From Gymnothorax reevesii (taxonomy: Eukaryota > Chordata > Actinopteri > Anguilliformes > Muraenidae): a DNA stretch of 64,000 nucleotides. The notes under the pieces were generated by a model. It did no database searches. It had not been told where the DNA came from and saw only the letters and a program-made list of their open reading frames with translations. How positions within the stretch are numbered: position 1 is the stretch's first letter; every line of letters begins with the position of its first letter. This document shows positions 9,901 to 19,550 of the stretch, one piece after another. Location of the stretch: positions 74,851,876 to 74,915,875 of the forward strand of contig CM056576.1 of NCBI GenBank assembly GCA_029721435.1, written 5' to 3'. The position numbers were made by a program, and so were the translations under genes.

Positions 9901-12900
9901 TTGCTAGGGCGTTGCTAGGCAGTTGCTATGGTGTTCTGATGGTTGCTAAGCTGTTGCTATGGTGTTCTGGGTGGTTGCTAGGGCGTTGCTAGGCGGTTGC
10001 AATGGTGTTCTGGGTGGTTGCTAGGCGGTTGCTATGGTGTTCTGGGTGGTTGCTAGGGCGTTGCTAGGCAGTTGCTATGGTGTTTTGGGTGGTTGCTAGG
10101 TGGTTGCTATGGTGTCCTGGGTGGTTGCTAGGGCGTTGCTAGGCAGTTGCTATGGTGTTCTGGGTGGTTGCTAGGCGGTTGCTATGGTGTTCTGGGTGGT
10201 TGTTAGGGCCTTGCTAGGCGGTTGCTATGGTGTTCTGGGAGGTTGCTAGGCGGTTGCTATGGTGTTCTGGGTGGTTGCTAGGGCGTTGCTAGGCAGTTGC
10301 TATGGTGTTTTGGGTGGTTGCTAGGTGGTTGCGATGGTGTTCTGGGTGGTTGCGAGGGCGTTGCTAGGCAGTTGCTTTGGTGTTCTGGGTGGTTGCTAGG
10401 CGGTTGCTATGGTGTTCTGGGTGGTTGCTAGGGCCTTGCTAGCCGGTTGCTATGGTGTTCTGGGTGGTTGCTAGGGCATTGCTAGGCTGTTGCTATGGTG
10501 TTCTGGGTGGTTGCTAGGGCGTTGCTATGGTGTTCTGGGTGGTTGCTAGGGCGTGGCTAGGCGGTTGCTATGGTGTTCTGGGTGGTTGTTAGGGTGTTGC
10601 TAGGCAGTTGCAATGGTGTTCTGGGTGGTTGCTAGGTGGTTGCTATGGTGTTCTGGGTGGTTGCTAGGGCGTTGCTAGGCAGTTGCTATGGTGTTTTTGG
10701 TGGTTGCTAGGTGGTTGCTATGGTGTTCTGGGTGTTTGCTCGGGCGTTGCTAGGCAGTTGCTATGGTGTTCTGGGTGGTTGCTAGGCGGTTGCTATGGTG
10801 TTCTGGGTGGTTGCTAGGGCCTTGCTAGGCGGTTGCTATGGTGTTCTGGGAGGTTGCTAGGGCATTGCTAGGCTGTTGCTATGGTGTTCTGGGTGGTTGC
10901 TAGGGCGTTGCTAGGCAGTTGCTATGGTGTTCTGGGTGGTTGTTAGGGTGTTGCTAGGCAGTTGCTATGGTGTTCTGGGTGTTTGCTAGGCGGTTGCTAT
11001 GGTGTTCTGGTTGGTTGCTAGGGCGTTGCTAGGCAGTTGCTATGGTGTTCTGGGTGGTTGCTAGGCGGTTGCTATGGTGTTCTGGGTGGTTGCGAGGGCG
11101 TTGCTAGGCAGTTGCTATGGTGTTCTGGGTGGTTGCTAGGCGGTTGCTATGGTGTTCTGGGTGGTTGCTAGGTGGTTGCTATGGTGTTCTGGGTGGTTGC
11201 TAGGGCGTTGCTAGGCAGTTGCTATGGTGTTCTGGGTGGTTGCTAGGCGGTTGCTATGGTGTTCTGGGTGGTTGCTCGGGCGTTGCTAGGCAGTTGCTAT
11301 GGTGATCTGGGTGGTTGCTAGGCGGTTGCTATGGTGTTCTGGGTGGTTGCTCGGGCGTTGCTAGGCAGTTGCTATGGTGATCTGGGTGGTTGCTAGGCGG
11401 TTGCTATGGTGTTCTGGGTGGTTGCTAGGGCGTTGCTAGGCAGTTGCTATGGTGTTCTGGGTGGTTGCTAGGCGGTTGCTATGGTGTTCTGGGTGGTTGC
11501 TAGGGCGTTGCTAGGCGATTCCTATGGTGTTCTGTGTGGTTGCTAGGGCGTTGCTAGGTAGTTGCTATGGAGTTCTGGGTGGTTGCTAGGCGGTTGGTAG
11601 GGTGTTCTTGGTGGTTGCTAGGGCGTTGGTAGGCAGTTGTTGTGGTGTTTTGGGTGGTTGCTGGGCGGTTGCTATGGTGTTTTGGGTGGTTGCTAGGGCG
11701 TTGCTAGGCAGTTGCTTTGGTGTCCTGGGTGGTTGCTAGTAGTTTGCTATGGTGTTCTGGGTGGTTGCTAGGGCGTTGCTAGGCAGTTGCTATGGTATTT
11801 TGGGTGGTTGCTAGGCAGTTGCTATGGTGTTTTGGGTGGTTGCTAGGGCGTTGCTAGGCAGTTGCTATGGTGTTCTAGATGGTTGCTAGGCGGTTGCTAT
11901 GGTGTTCTGGGTGGTAGCTAGGGTGTTGCTATGGTGTTCTGGGTGGTAGCTAGGCGGTTGCTATGGTGTTCTGGGTGGTTGCTAAGTCGTTGCTAGGCAG
12001 TTGCTATGGTGCTCTGGGTGGTTACTAGGCGGTTGCTATGGTGTTCTGGTTGGTTGCTAGGCGGATGCTATGGTGATCTGGGTGGTTGCTAGGGCGTTGC
12101 TAGGCAGTTGCTATGGTGTTCTGATGGTTGCTAAGCTGTTGCTATGGTGTTCTGGGTGGTTGCTAGGGCGTTGCTAGGCGGTTGCTATGGTGTTCTGGGT
12201 GGTTGTTAGGGTGTTGCTAGGCAGTTGCAATGGTGTTCTGGGTGGTTGCTAGGCGGTTGGTATGGTGTTCTGGGTGGTGGCTGGGGCGTTGCTAGGCAGT
12301 TGCTATGGTGTTTTGGGTGGTTGCTAGGTGGCTGCTATGGTGTTCTGGGTGGTTGCTAGGGCGTTGCTAGGCAGTTGCTATGGTGTTCTGGGTGGTTGCT
12401 AGGGGGTTGCTATGGTGTTCTGGGTGGTTGTTAGGGCCTTGCTAGGCGGTTGCTATGGTGTTCTGGGAGGTTGCTAGGGCATTGCTAGGCTGTTGCTATG
12501 GTGTTCTGGGTGGTTGCTAGGGCGTTGCTATGGTGTTCTGGGTGGTTGTTAGGGCGTTTCTAGGCGGTTGCTATGGTGTTCTGGGTGGTTGTTAGGGTGT
12601 TGCTAGGCAGTTGCAATGGTGTTCTGGGTGGTTGCTAGTTGGTTGCTATGGTGTTCTGGGTGGTTGCTAGGGCGTTGCTAGGCAGTTGCTATGGTGTTTT
12701 TGGTGGTTGCTAGGTGGTTGCTATGGTGTTCTGGCTGGTTGCTAAGGCGTTGCTAGGCAGTTGCTATGGTGTTCTGGGTGGTTGCTAGGCGGCTCCTATG
12801 GTGTTCTGGGTGGTTGCTAGGGCCTTGCTTGGCGGTTGCTATGGTGTTCTGGGAGGTTGCTAGGGCATTGCTAGGCTGTTGCTATGGTGTTCTGGGTGGT

Positions 12901-14482
12901 TGCTAGGGCGTTGCTAGGCGGTTGCTATGGTGTTCTGGGTGGTTGTTTGGGTGTTGCTAGGCAGTTGCTATGGTGTTCTGGTGGTTGCTAGGTGGTTGCT
13001 ATGGTGTTCTGAATGGTTGCTAGGGCGTTGCTAGGCAGTTGCTATGCCGTTCTGGGTGGTTTCTAGGCGGTTGCTATGGTGTTCTGGGTGGTTGCTAGGG
13101 CGTTGCTAGGCAGTTGCTATGGTGTTCTGGGTGGTTGCTAGGCGGTTGCTATGGTGTTCTGGGTGGTTGCTAGGTGGTTGCTATGGTGTTCTGGGTGGTT
13201 GCTAGGGCGTTGCTAGGCAGTTGCTATGGTGATCTGGGTGGTTGCTAGGCGGTTCCTCTGGTGTTCTGAGTGGTTGCTGGGGCGTTGCTAGGCAGTTGCT
13301 ATGGTGATCTGGGTGGTTGCTAGGCGGTTGCTATGGTGTTCTGGGTGGTTCCTAGGCGGTTGCTATGGTGTTCTGGGTGGTTGCTAGGTGGTTGCTATGG
13401 TGTTCTGGGTGGTTGCTCGGGCATTGCTAGGCAGTTGCTATGGTGATCTGGGTGGTTGCTAGGCGGTTGCTATGGTGTTCTGGGTGGTTGCTCGGGCGTT
13501 GCTAGGCAGTTGCTATGGTGATCTGGGTGGTTGCTAGGCGGTTGCTATGGTGTTCTGGGTGGTTGCTAGGGCGTTGCTAGGCAGTTGCTATGGTGTTCTG
13601 GGTGGTTGCTAGGCGGTTGCTATGGTGTTCTGGGTGGTTGCTAGGTGGTTGCTATGGTGTTCTGGGTGGTTGCTCGGGCATTGCTAGGCAGTTGCTATGG
13701 TGTTCTGGGTGGTAGCTAAGCGGTTGCTATTGTGTTCTGGGTGGTTGCTCGGGCGTTGCTAGGCAGTTGCTATGGTGATCTGGGTGGTTGCTAGGCGGTT
13801 GCTATGGTGTTCTGGGTGGTTGCTAGGGCGTTGCTAGGCAGTGCTATGGTGTTCTGGGTGGTTGCTAGGCGGTTGCTATGGTGTTCTAAGTGGCTGCTAG
13901 GGCGTTGCTAGGCGGTTGCTATGGTGTTCTGTGTGGTTGCTAGGGCGTTGCTAGGTAGTTGCTATGGTGTTCTGGGTGGTTGCTGGGCGGTTGCTATGGT
14001 GTTCTTGGTGGTTGCTAGGGCGTTGCTGGGCAGTTGCTTTGGTGGTCTGGGTGGTTGCTGGGCGGTTGCTATGGTGTTCTGGGTGGTTGCTAGGGCGTTG
14101 CTAGGCAGTTGCTATGGTGTTCTGGGTGGTTGCTAGGGCGTTGCTAGGCAGTTGCTATGGTGTTCTGGGTGGTTGCTAGGCAGTTGCTATGGTGTTCTTG
14201 GTGGTTGTGGGGGCGTTGCGAGGCGGTTGCTATGGTGTTCGGGGTGGTTGCTAGGGCGTTGCTAGGCAGTTGCTTTGGTGTTCTGAGCTGTTGCTTGGCG
14301 GTTGCTATGGTGTTCTGGGTGGTTGCTAGGGCGTTGCTTGGCAGTTGCTATAGTGTTCTGGGTGGTTGCTCGGCAGTTGCTATGGTGTTTTGGGTGGTTG
14401 CTAGGCGGTTGCTATGGTGTTCTGAATATTTGCTTGGGCATTGCTTGACAGTTGCTATGTTGTTCTTGTTGCTAGAGCGTTG
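6931..14482 (+). repeat. Minisatellite array 2 (32/43-bp units)
   Basis: Same units and same direction as array 1. The first 150 bp are irregular, then 32- and 43-bp units alternate over long stretches. Frequent variants are GTGATCTGGG and TTCTGATGG. The final 200 bp degenerate exactly like the end of array 1 (TGAATATT at 14423) before island B. No gene is seen. Confidence 0.97.
7686..14270 (+). repeat. Higher-order repeat of about 2.0-2.2 kb, three copies
   Basis: The marker TCTAGATGG occurs at 7686, 9689 and 11874 (spacings 2,003 and 2,185). Each is followed by the same order of secondary markers, for example GGTGTTCTGT near 9341, 11526 and 13923. Unequal spacings reflect gain or loss of whole 32/43-bp units. 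Array 1 has a related layout, with TCTAGATGG at 177 and TCTGGATGG about 2.1 kb later. Confidence 0.8.
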
Positions 14483-14561
14483 ATGTGTATTGTTTGGGGA
14501 TCGAGTGAAAACTGGGAGAAGTAGTGAACCGTATGATTTCGAAATTATTTGGAATATTAAC
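14483..14561 (+). repeat. Island B left edge: tail of the 198-bp repeat
   Basis: Diverged copy of the last ~75 bp of the 198-bp unit of islands C and D. It is almost the same as 5464-5542 in island A but reads CGTATGATTTCG, closer to the C/D version CGTGCGATTTCG. It runs into the polypurine tract at ATTAACAAGG. Confidence 0.75.
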
Positions 14562-15134
14562 AAGGAAGGAAGGAGGGAAAGAAGGAACTAATGAGGGAAG
14601 TAAGGAAAGAAGGAATATAGGAAAAAAAGAAGGAAATCAAAGGAAGGCAGGAAAGAACAAAGGAAACTAGGCGAGGATGGATGGAAAGAAACAGAGGAAT
14701 GACGGAAAGAAGGAAGTAAGGAAGGAAGGAAAGGAAGAAGGGAAGAAGAAGGATTTAAGTAAAGATAGAAGGAAGGAAGGAAGGAAGTGAGGAAGAAGAA
14801 ATGAAAAACAGAAGGAAAGAGAGAAGGAAGGAAAGAAAAAGTAAAGAAGGGAAGAGGGAAGGAAAGAGAGGGAAAGCAGAAAGAAGAAAGGAAGAAAGAT
14901 AAGAAGGATATGAAGGAATGAAAGAAGGCATGATGGAAGGAAAGAAAAACTAAGGAAGGTAGGAAAGAAAATTGGTAGGGAGGAAGAATGGGAGGAAGGA
15001 GGAAACGGAGGATAGAAGGAAATAAAGGAGGAAAGCAGGAACGAATAAAGGAAGGAAGGAACGAAGGAAAGAAATAGGAGGGAAAAAGAAAGAAGGAATG
15101 ACAGAAAATAGAAGGAAGGAAAGCAGTAAGGAAG
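14562..15134. repeat. Polypurine GGAA/GAAGGAAAG tract in island B
   Basis: About 573 bp of A/G on the + strand, the duplicate of 5543-6119. The two copies differ by scattered substitutions and small indels. A 159-residue open frame on the minus strand is serine, phenylalanine and leucine only, as expected from polypyrimidine, and is not a gene. Confidence 0.93.
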
Positions 15135-15433
15135 CTGTAGTCTCAAGAGAGCCAGATTGTAGTCTTACAGCCTGAGAAACTGACAGTTACAGCAGTTGGT
15201 CAGAACACCTGGCACAAGATTCCATTTGCTTAATGGCCCTATTGTGATGTCATAATGCCAATGTTAAGTCTATGGGGGGAAAAAATTTATAGTTTTTTAT
15301 TAATAACTCAAAAAGTATAAAAGTTACAAAGATGAAAAATACATTGCACAGGTGTCCTAAGTAAGACCTACGCAACGCAGTTTGAATGAAGTTTCTACGA
15401 TAAACGGTTGAGGCCGCATTAAGTGTGTTAGAA

Positions 15434-15436
<3 letters not shown>
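15135..15436. other. AT-rich block of about 300 bp, duplicate of the island A block
   Basis: Near-identical to 6120-6420, differing at a few bases (for example CAAGAGAGCCAG here against CAACAGAGCTAG there). The low divergence suggests a fairly recent duplication or ongoing gene conversion. No coding potential is seen. Confidence 0.82.

Positions 15437-15472
<36 letters not shown>
15437..15472 (+). repeat. (TAA)12 microsatellite
   Basis: Twelve TAA units followed by GAAGAAGAAGACC. It is two units longer than the island A counterpart. Confidence 0.96.
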
Positions 15473-15735
15473 GAAGAAGAAGACCAGGATAACAATAGTG
15501 AGCATTTTCAATGCACACTAATAATAATAATAATAATAATAAGAAGACCAGGATAACGATAGTGAGCATTTTCAATGCACAGTAATAATAAGAAGACCAG
15601 GATAACAATAGTGAGCATTTTCAATGCACACTAATAAGAAGACCAGGATAACAATAGTGAGCATTTTCAATGCACACTAATAATAAGAAAACCAGGATAA
15701 CAATAGTGAGCATTTTCAATGCACACTAATAAAGA
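15473..15735 (+). repeat. Five tandem hairpin units with TAA spacers
   Basis: Five direct copies beginning with AGACCAGGATAAC (the fifth reads AAACCAGG) at 15481, 15545, 15594, 15640 and 15689. Spacings are 64, 49, 46 and 49 bp. The difference comes mainly from the TAA spacer (eight units after the first copy, one to three after the others). Each copy ends in GCATTTTCAATGCAC, a small hairpin. Tyrosine-rich minus-strand open frames here are translations of the TAA spacers. Confidence 0.92.
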
Positions 15736-15753
15736 AGTATGCAGGATTTTAAT

Positions 15754-15779
15754 ATGTGTCTGCATTGCTGCAGGCACAT
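15754..15779. repeat. Hairpin ATGTGTCTGCA / TGCAGGCACAT
   Basis: Two 11-bp arms around the loop TTGC, pairing at 10 of 11 positions with a G-T wobble at the other. It lies just before the block shared with islands C and D and may mark a former element end. Confidence 0.65.
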
Positions 15780-15876
15780 AACTAGAAAATTCCAGCAGAA
15801 ATTTTGAATGTGCCTGCTGCTCTACGAGTACAGTGTTGGAGATGGTTGCCAGCGTTCTGGTATGCAATAGATATCA
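15780..15876. other. Shared right-edge block of islands (copy in B)
   Basis: Starts AACTAGAAAATTCCAGCAG and continues through TGTGCCTGCTGCTCTACGAG and TACAGTGTTGGAGATGG to ATCATGTTCTGGG, where the array resumes. The same block is at 17151-17246 and 19455-19550. Its last part, GATGGTTGCC then GTTCTGG, looks like a decayed satellite unit, so the edge may grade into old array sequence. Confidence 0.85.
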
Positions 15877-16640
15877 TGTTCTGGGTGGTTGGTAGGGTGT
15901 TGCTAGACTGTTGTTATGGTGTTCTGGGGGGTTGCTAGGGCATTGCTAGGTGGTTGCTACGGTCTTCTGGGTGGTTGCTATGGCGTTGCTATGCAGTTGC
16001 TATGGTATTCTGGATGGTTGTTAGGGCATTGCTAGGCAGTTGCTATGGTGTTCTGAGTGGTTGCTAGGGCGTTGCTAGGCAGTTGCTATGGTGTTCTCGG
16101 TGGTTGCTCGGGCATTGCTAGGCAGTTGCTATGGTGTTCTGGGAGGTTGCTAGGCGGTTGCTATGGTGTTCTAAGTGGTTGCTATGGCGTTGCTAGGCAA
16201 TTGCTATGGTGTTCTGGGGGGTTGCTGGGGCAGTGCTAGGCAATGGCTATGCTGTTCTGGGTGGCTGCTGGGCTTTGCGAGGCAGTTGCTATGGTGTTCT
16301 GGGTGGTTGCTAGGGCGTTGCTAGGCAGTTGCTATTGTGTTCTTGGTGGTTGCTCGGCGGTTGCTATGGTGTTCTGGGTTGTTGCTAGGGCATTGCTAGG
16401 CGGTTGCTTTGGTGTTCTTGGTGGTTGCTAGGGCGTTGCTAGGCAGTTGCTATGGTGTTCTGGGTGGTTGCTAGGCAGTTGCTATGGTGTTCTGGGTAGT
16501 TGCTAGGGCGTTGCTAGGCAGTTGCTATGGTGTTCTGGGTGGTTGCTAGGGCGTTGCAAGGCAGTTGCTGTAGTGTTTGGGGTGGTTGCTAGGGCGTTGC
16601 TAGGGAGTTGCCATGGTGTTCTGGGAGGTTGCTATGGTGT
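15877..16640 (+). repeat. Minisatellite array 3
   Basis: About 760 bp of the same units in the same direction. Its start (GGTTGGTAGGG, then GACTGTTGTTATGG) matches the start of array 4, and its end (GCTGTAGTGTTTGGGG) matches the end of array 4. It therefore looks like a short version of array 4 between the same boundaries. Confidence 0.95.
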
Positions 16641-16747
16641 TCCTAATGTTGTTTGGGCATGCTTCTCTTTGTTTGAGAGCTGGAAAAGAGTTTTTACGTG
16701 AGTGTATGAGTTCAAGGTGAGAGGGTAAAGATGAGAACGATTTTCTC
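16641..16747. other. Island C left block
   Basis: Non-satellite sequence from TCCTAATGTTGTTTGGGC to ACGATTTTCTC, nearly identical to 18945-19051. It is absent from islands A and B. No motif or reading frame that I can assign. Confidence 0.8.
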
Positions 16748-17131
16748 ATTGACTTCCATTATAACAAGGTTTCAGAGGTCCATGTTTTTTGGGAATTGTG
16801 GGAAATCTGTAAGTCGGATCGCTGAATAAAGTCAAAGCACACTCCTCACAAGCGAGCCGCACGTTTTGACGTGTAATTTGTGGCGATCGGGTGAAAATTG
16901 TGGGAGATGTAGCGAACCGTGCAATTTCGGAAGACCAATTTTCCCATTGACTTCCATTATAACGAGGTTTCAGGGGTCCATGTTTTTTGGGAATTGTGGG
17001 AAATCTGTCAGTCGGATCGCTGAGTAAAGTCATACCACACTCCTCACAAGCGAGCCGTACGTTTTGACGTGTAATGTGTCGGGATCAGTTGAAAATTGTG
17101 GGAGAAGAAGCGAACCGTGCGATTTCGGAAG
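16748..17131. repeat. 198-bp tandem dimer in island C
   Basis: ATTGACTTCCATTATAAC occurs at 16748 and 16946, 198 bp apart. The second copy is about 186 bp and ends GATTTCGGAAG. Each unit carries GGTCCATGTTTTTTGGG, GTCGGATCGCTGA, CACTCCTCACAAGCGAGCC and GAACCGTGC. Because 198 is divisible by three, a minus-strand open frame of 95 codons stays open through both copies (16746-17033). I do not consider it a gene. Confidence 0.9.
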
Positions 17132-17150
17132 AACTTGGAATAATAATAAT
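17132..17150 (+). repeat. Short TAA run at the island C junction
   Basis: ACTTGGAATAATAATAAT joins the 198-bp repeat to the shared right-edge block. In island B the corresponding place holds the whole polypurine, AT-rich and hairpin section. Confidence 0.7.
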
Positions 17151-17246
17151 AACTAGAAAATTCCAGCAGAAATTTTAGATGTGCCTGCTGCTCTACGAGT
17201 ACAGTGTTGGAGATGGTTGCCAGCATTCTGGTATGCAGTCGATATC
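17151..17246. other. Shared right-edge block (copy in C)
   Basis: Same block as in B and D, from AACTAGAAAATTCC to ATCATG. It lies 1,371 bp after the B copy and 2,304 bp before the D copy. Confidence 0.85.
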
Positions 17247-18944
17247 ATGTTCTGGGTGGTTGGTAGGGCGTTGCTAGACTGTTGTTATGGTGTTCTGGGG
17301 GGTTGCTAGGGCATTGCTAGGTGGTTGCTACGGTCTTCTGGGTGGTTGCTATGGCGTTGCTAGGCAGTTGCTATGGTGTTCTGGGTGGTTGTTAGGGCAT
17401 TGCTAGGCAGTTGCAATGATGTTCTGAGTGGTTGCTAGGGCATTGCTAGGTGGTTGCTACGGTCTTCTGGGTGGTTGCTATGGCATTGCTAGGCAGTTGC
17501 TATGGTGTTCTCGGTGGTTGCTAGGGCATTGCTAGGCAGTTGCTATGGTGTTCTGGGGGGTTGCTAGGTGGTTGCTATGGTGTTCTAAGTGGGTGCTAGG
17601 CCACTGCTAGGCGGTTGCTATGGTGTTCTGGGTGGTTGCCAGGGCGTTGCTAGGTGGTTTCTATGGTGTGCTGGGTGGTTGCTAGGCAGTTGCTAGGCCG
17701 TTGCTATGGTGTTCTGGGTTGTTGCTAGGTGGTTGCTATGGTGTTCTGGGTGGTTGCTCGGGCATTGCTAGGCGGTTGTTATGGTGTTCTGGGTGGTTGC
17801 TGGGCGGTTGCTATGGTGTTCTGGGTGGTTGCTAGGCGGTTGCTATGGTGTTCTGGGTGGTTGCTAGGCGGTTGCTATGGTGTTCGAAGTGGTTGCTAGG
17901 CCGTTGCTATGGTGTTCTAAGTGGTTGCTAGGGCGTTGCTAGGCAGTTGCTATGGTGTTCTGGGTGGTTGCTAGGCGGGTGCTATGGTGATCTGGGTGGG
18001 TGCGAGGGCGGTGCGAGGCAGTTGCGTTGGTGTTCTAGGTGGTTGTAAGGGCATTCCTAGGCAGTTTCTATGGTGTTCTGGGTGGTTGCTAGGCGGTTGC
18101 TATGGTGTTCTAAGTGGTTGCTAGGCCGTTGCTAGGCAGTTGCTTAGGTGTTCTGGGTGGTTGCTAGGCGGTTGCTATGGTGTTCTGGGTGGTTGCCAGG
18201 GCGTTGCTAGGCAGTTGCTATGGTGTTCTAGGTGGTTGTTAGGGCATTGCAAGGCAGTTGCGATGGTGTTCTGGGTGGTTGCCAGGCGGTTGCTATGGTG
18301 TTCTAAGTGGTTGCTAGGGTGTTGCTAGGCGGTTGCTATGGTGTTCTGGGTGGTTGCTAGGGCGTTGCTAGGCGGTTGCTATGGTGTTCTGGGTGGTTGC
18401 TAGGGCGTTGCTAGGTGGTTTCTATGGTGTTCTGGGTGGTTGCTAGGGCGTTGCTAGGTGGTTGCTATGGAGTTCTGGGTGGTTGCTAGGGCTTTTCTAG
18501 GCAGTTGCTATGGTGTTCTGGCTGGTTGCTAGGCAATTGCTATGGTGTTCTGGGTGGTTGCTAGGGCGTTGCAAGGCGGTTGCTATGGTGTTCTGGGGGT
18601 TGCTTGGGCATTGCTAGGTGGTTGCTATGGTGTTCAGGGTGGTTGCTAGGGTGTTGCTAGGCGGTTGCTGTGGTGTTCTGGGTGGTTGCTAGGGCATTGC
18701 TAGGCGGTTGCTTTGGTGTTCTGGGTGGTTGCTAGGGCGTTGCTAGGCAGTTGCTGTGGTGTTCTGGGTGGTTGCTAGGCAGTTGCTATGGTGTTCTTGG
18801 TAGTTGCTAGGGCGTTGCTAGGCAGTTGCTATGGTGTTCTGGGTGGTTGCTAGGGCGTTGCAAGGCAGTTGCTGTAGTGTTTGGGGTGGTTGCTCGGGCG
18901 TTGCTAGGGAGTTGCTATGGTGTTCTGGGTGGTTGCTATGGTGT
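17247..18944 (+). repeat. Minisatellite array 4
   Basis: About 1.7 kb of the same units. The head variant TTCTAAGTGG, rare earlier in the window, becomes frequent here, and TTCTGGCTGG with GCTAGGCAATTGC first appears near 18516. This array holds early forms of the variants that dominate array 5. No gene is seen. Confidence 0.96.
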
Positions 18945-19051
18945 TCCTAATGTTGTTTGGGCATGCTTCTTTTTGTTTGAGAGCTGGAAAAGAGTTTTTA
19001 CGTGAGTGTATGAGTTCAAGGCGAGAGGGTGAAGATGAGAACGATTTTCTC
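18945..19051. other. Island D left block
   Basis: Duplicate of 16641-16747 at an offset of 2,304 bp, with a few substitutions (CTTCTTTTTG against CTTCTCTTTG). Confidence 0.8.
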
Positions 19052-19440
19052 ATTGACTTCCATTATAACAAGGTTTCAGAGGTCCATGTTTTTTGGGAAT
19101 TGTGGGAAATCTGTAAGTCGGATCGCTGAGTAAAGTCAAAGCACACTCCTCACAAGCGAGCCGCACGTTTTGACGTGTAATATGTGGCGATCGGGTGAAA
19201 ATTGTGGGAGATGTAGCGAACCGTGCAATTTCGGAAGACCAATTTTCCCATTGACTTCCATTATAACGAGGTTTCAGGGGTCCATGTTTTTTGGGAATTG
19301 TGGGAAATCTGTCAGTCGGATCGCTGAGTAAAGTCATACCACACTCCTCACAAGCGAGCCGTACGTTTTGACGTGTAATGTGTCGGGATCAGTTGAAAAT
19401 TGTGGGAGAAGAAGCGAACTGTGCGATTTCGGAAGAACTT
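19052..19440. repeat. 198-bp tandem dimer in island D
   Basis: Copies start at 19052 and 19250, again 198 bp apart, and keep the exact 2,304-bp offset from island C. The same 95-codon minus-strand frame is open (19050-19337), with only a couple of residue differences from the C version. That is expected from recent duplication and does not show selection. Confidence 0.9.
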
Positions 19441-19550
19441 GGAATAATAATAATAACCAGAAAATTCCAGCAGAAATTTTAGATGTGCCTGCTGCTCTAC
19501 GAGTACAGTGTTGGAGATGGGTGCCAGCTTTCTTGTATGCAGGAGAGATC
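19441..19550. other. TAA run and shared right-edge block (copy in D)
   Basis: GGAATAATAATAATAACCAG and the block ending in GAGATCATG. It differs slightly from B and C (AACCAG for AACTAG, CTTTCTTGTATGC for CATTCTGGTATGC). Array 5 starts directly after it. Confidence 0.85.

Larger units (their letters stand above)
16641..19550. repeat. 2,304-bp tandem duplication linking islands C and D
   Basis: Island C and island D are collinear at one exact offset: TCCTAATGTT at 16641 and 18945, the 198-bp copies, AACTAG/AACCAG at 17151 and 19455, and CATGT at 17246 and 19550. About 600 bp without a net indel suggests a young duplication. The ~200 bp of array before each island also match (GCAAGGCAGTTGCTGTAG). 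Confidence 0.9.

Noticed and set aside
15473..15735. Possible CRISPR array (direct repeats with spacers)
   Set aside because: Spacers are only TAA repeats, unit spacing is irregular (46-64 bp), and the setting is eukaryotic satellite DNA.
15250..15867. Minus-strand frames with long Tyr or Ile/Leu runs in island B
   Set aside because: They are translations of TAA microsatellites read as TAT/ATT/TTA repeats, with no conserved domain that I recognise.
16746..17033. 95-residue minus-strand frame over the 198-bp dimer, repeated at 19050-19337
   Set aside because: Openness is explained by the 198-bp period (a multiple of three) and by recent duplication. I recognise no protein family. Kept as a low-interest finding only.
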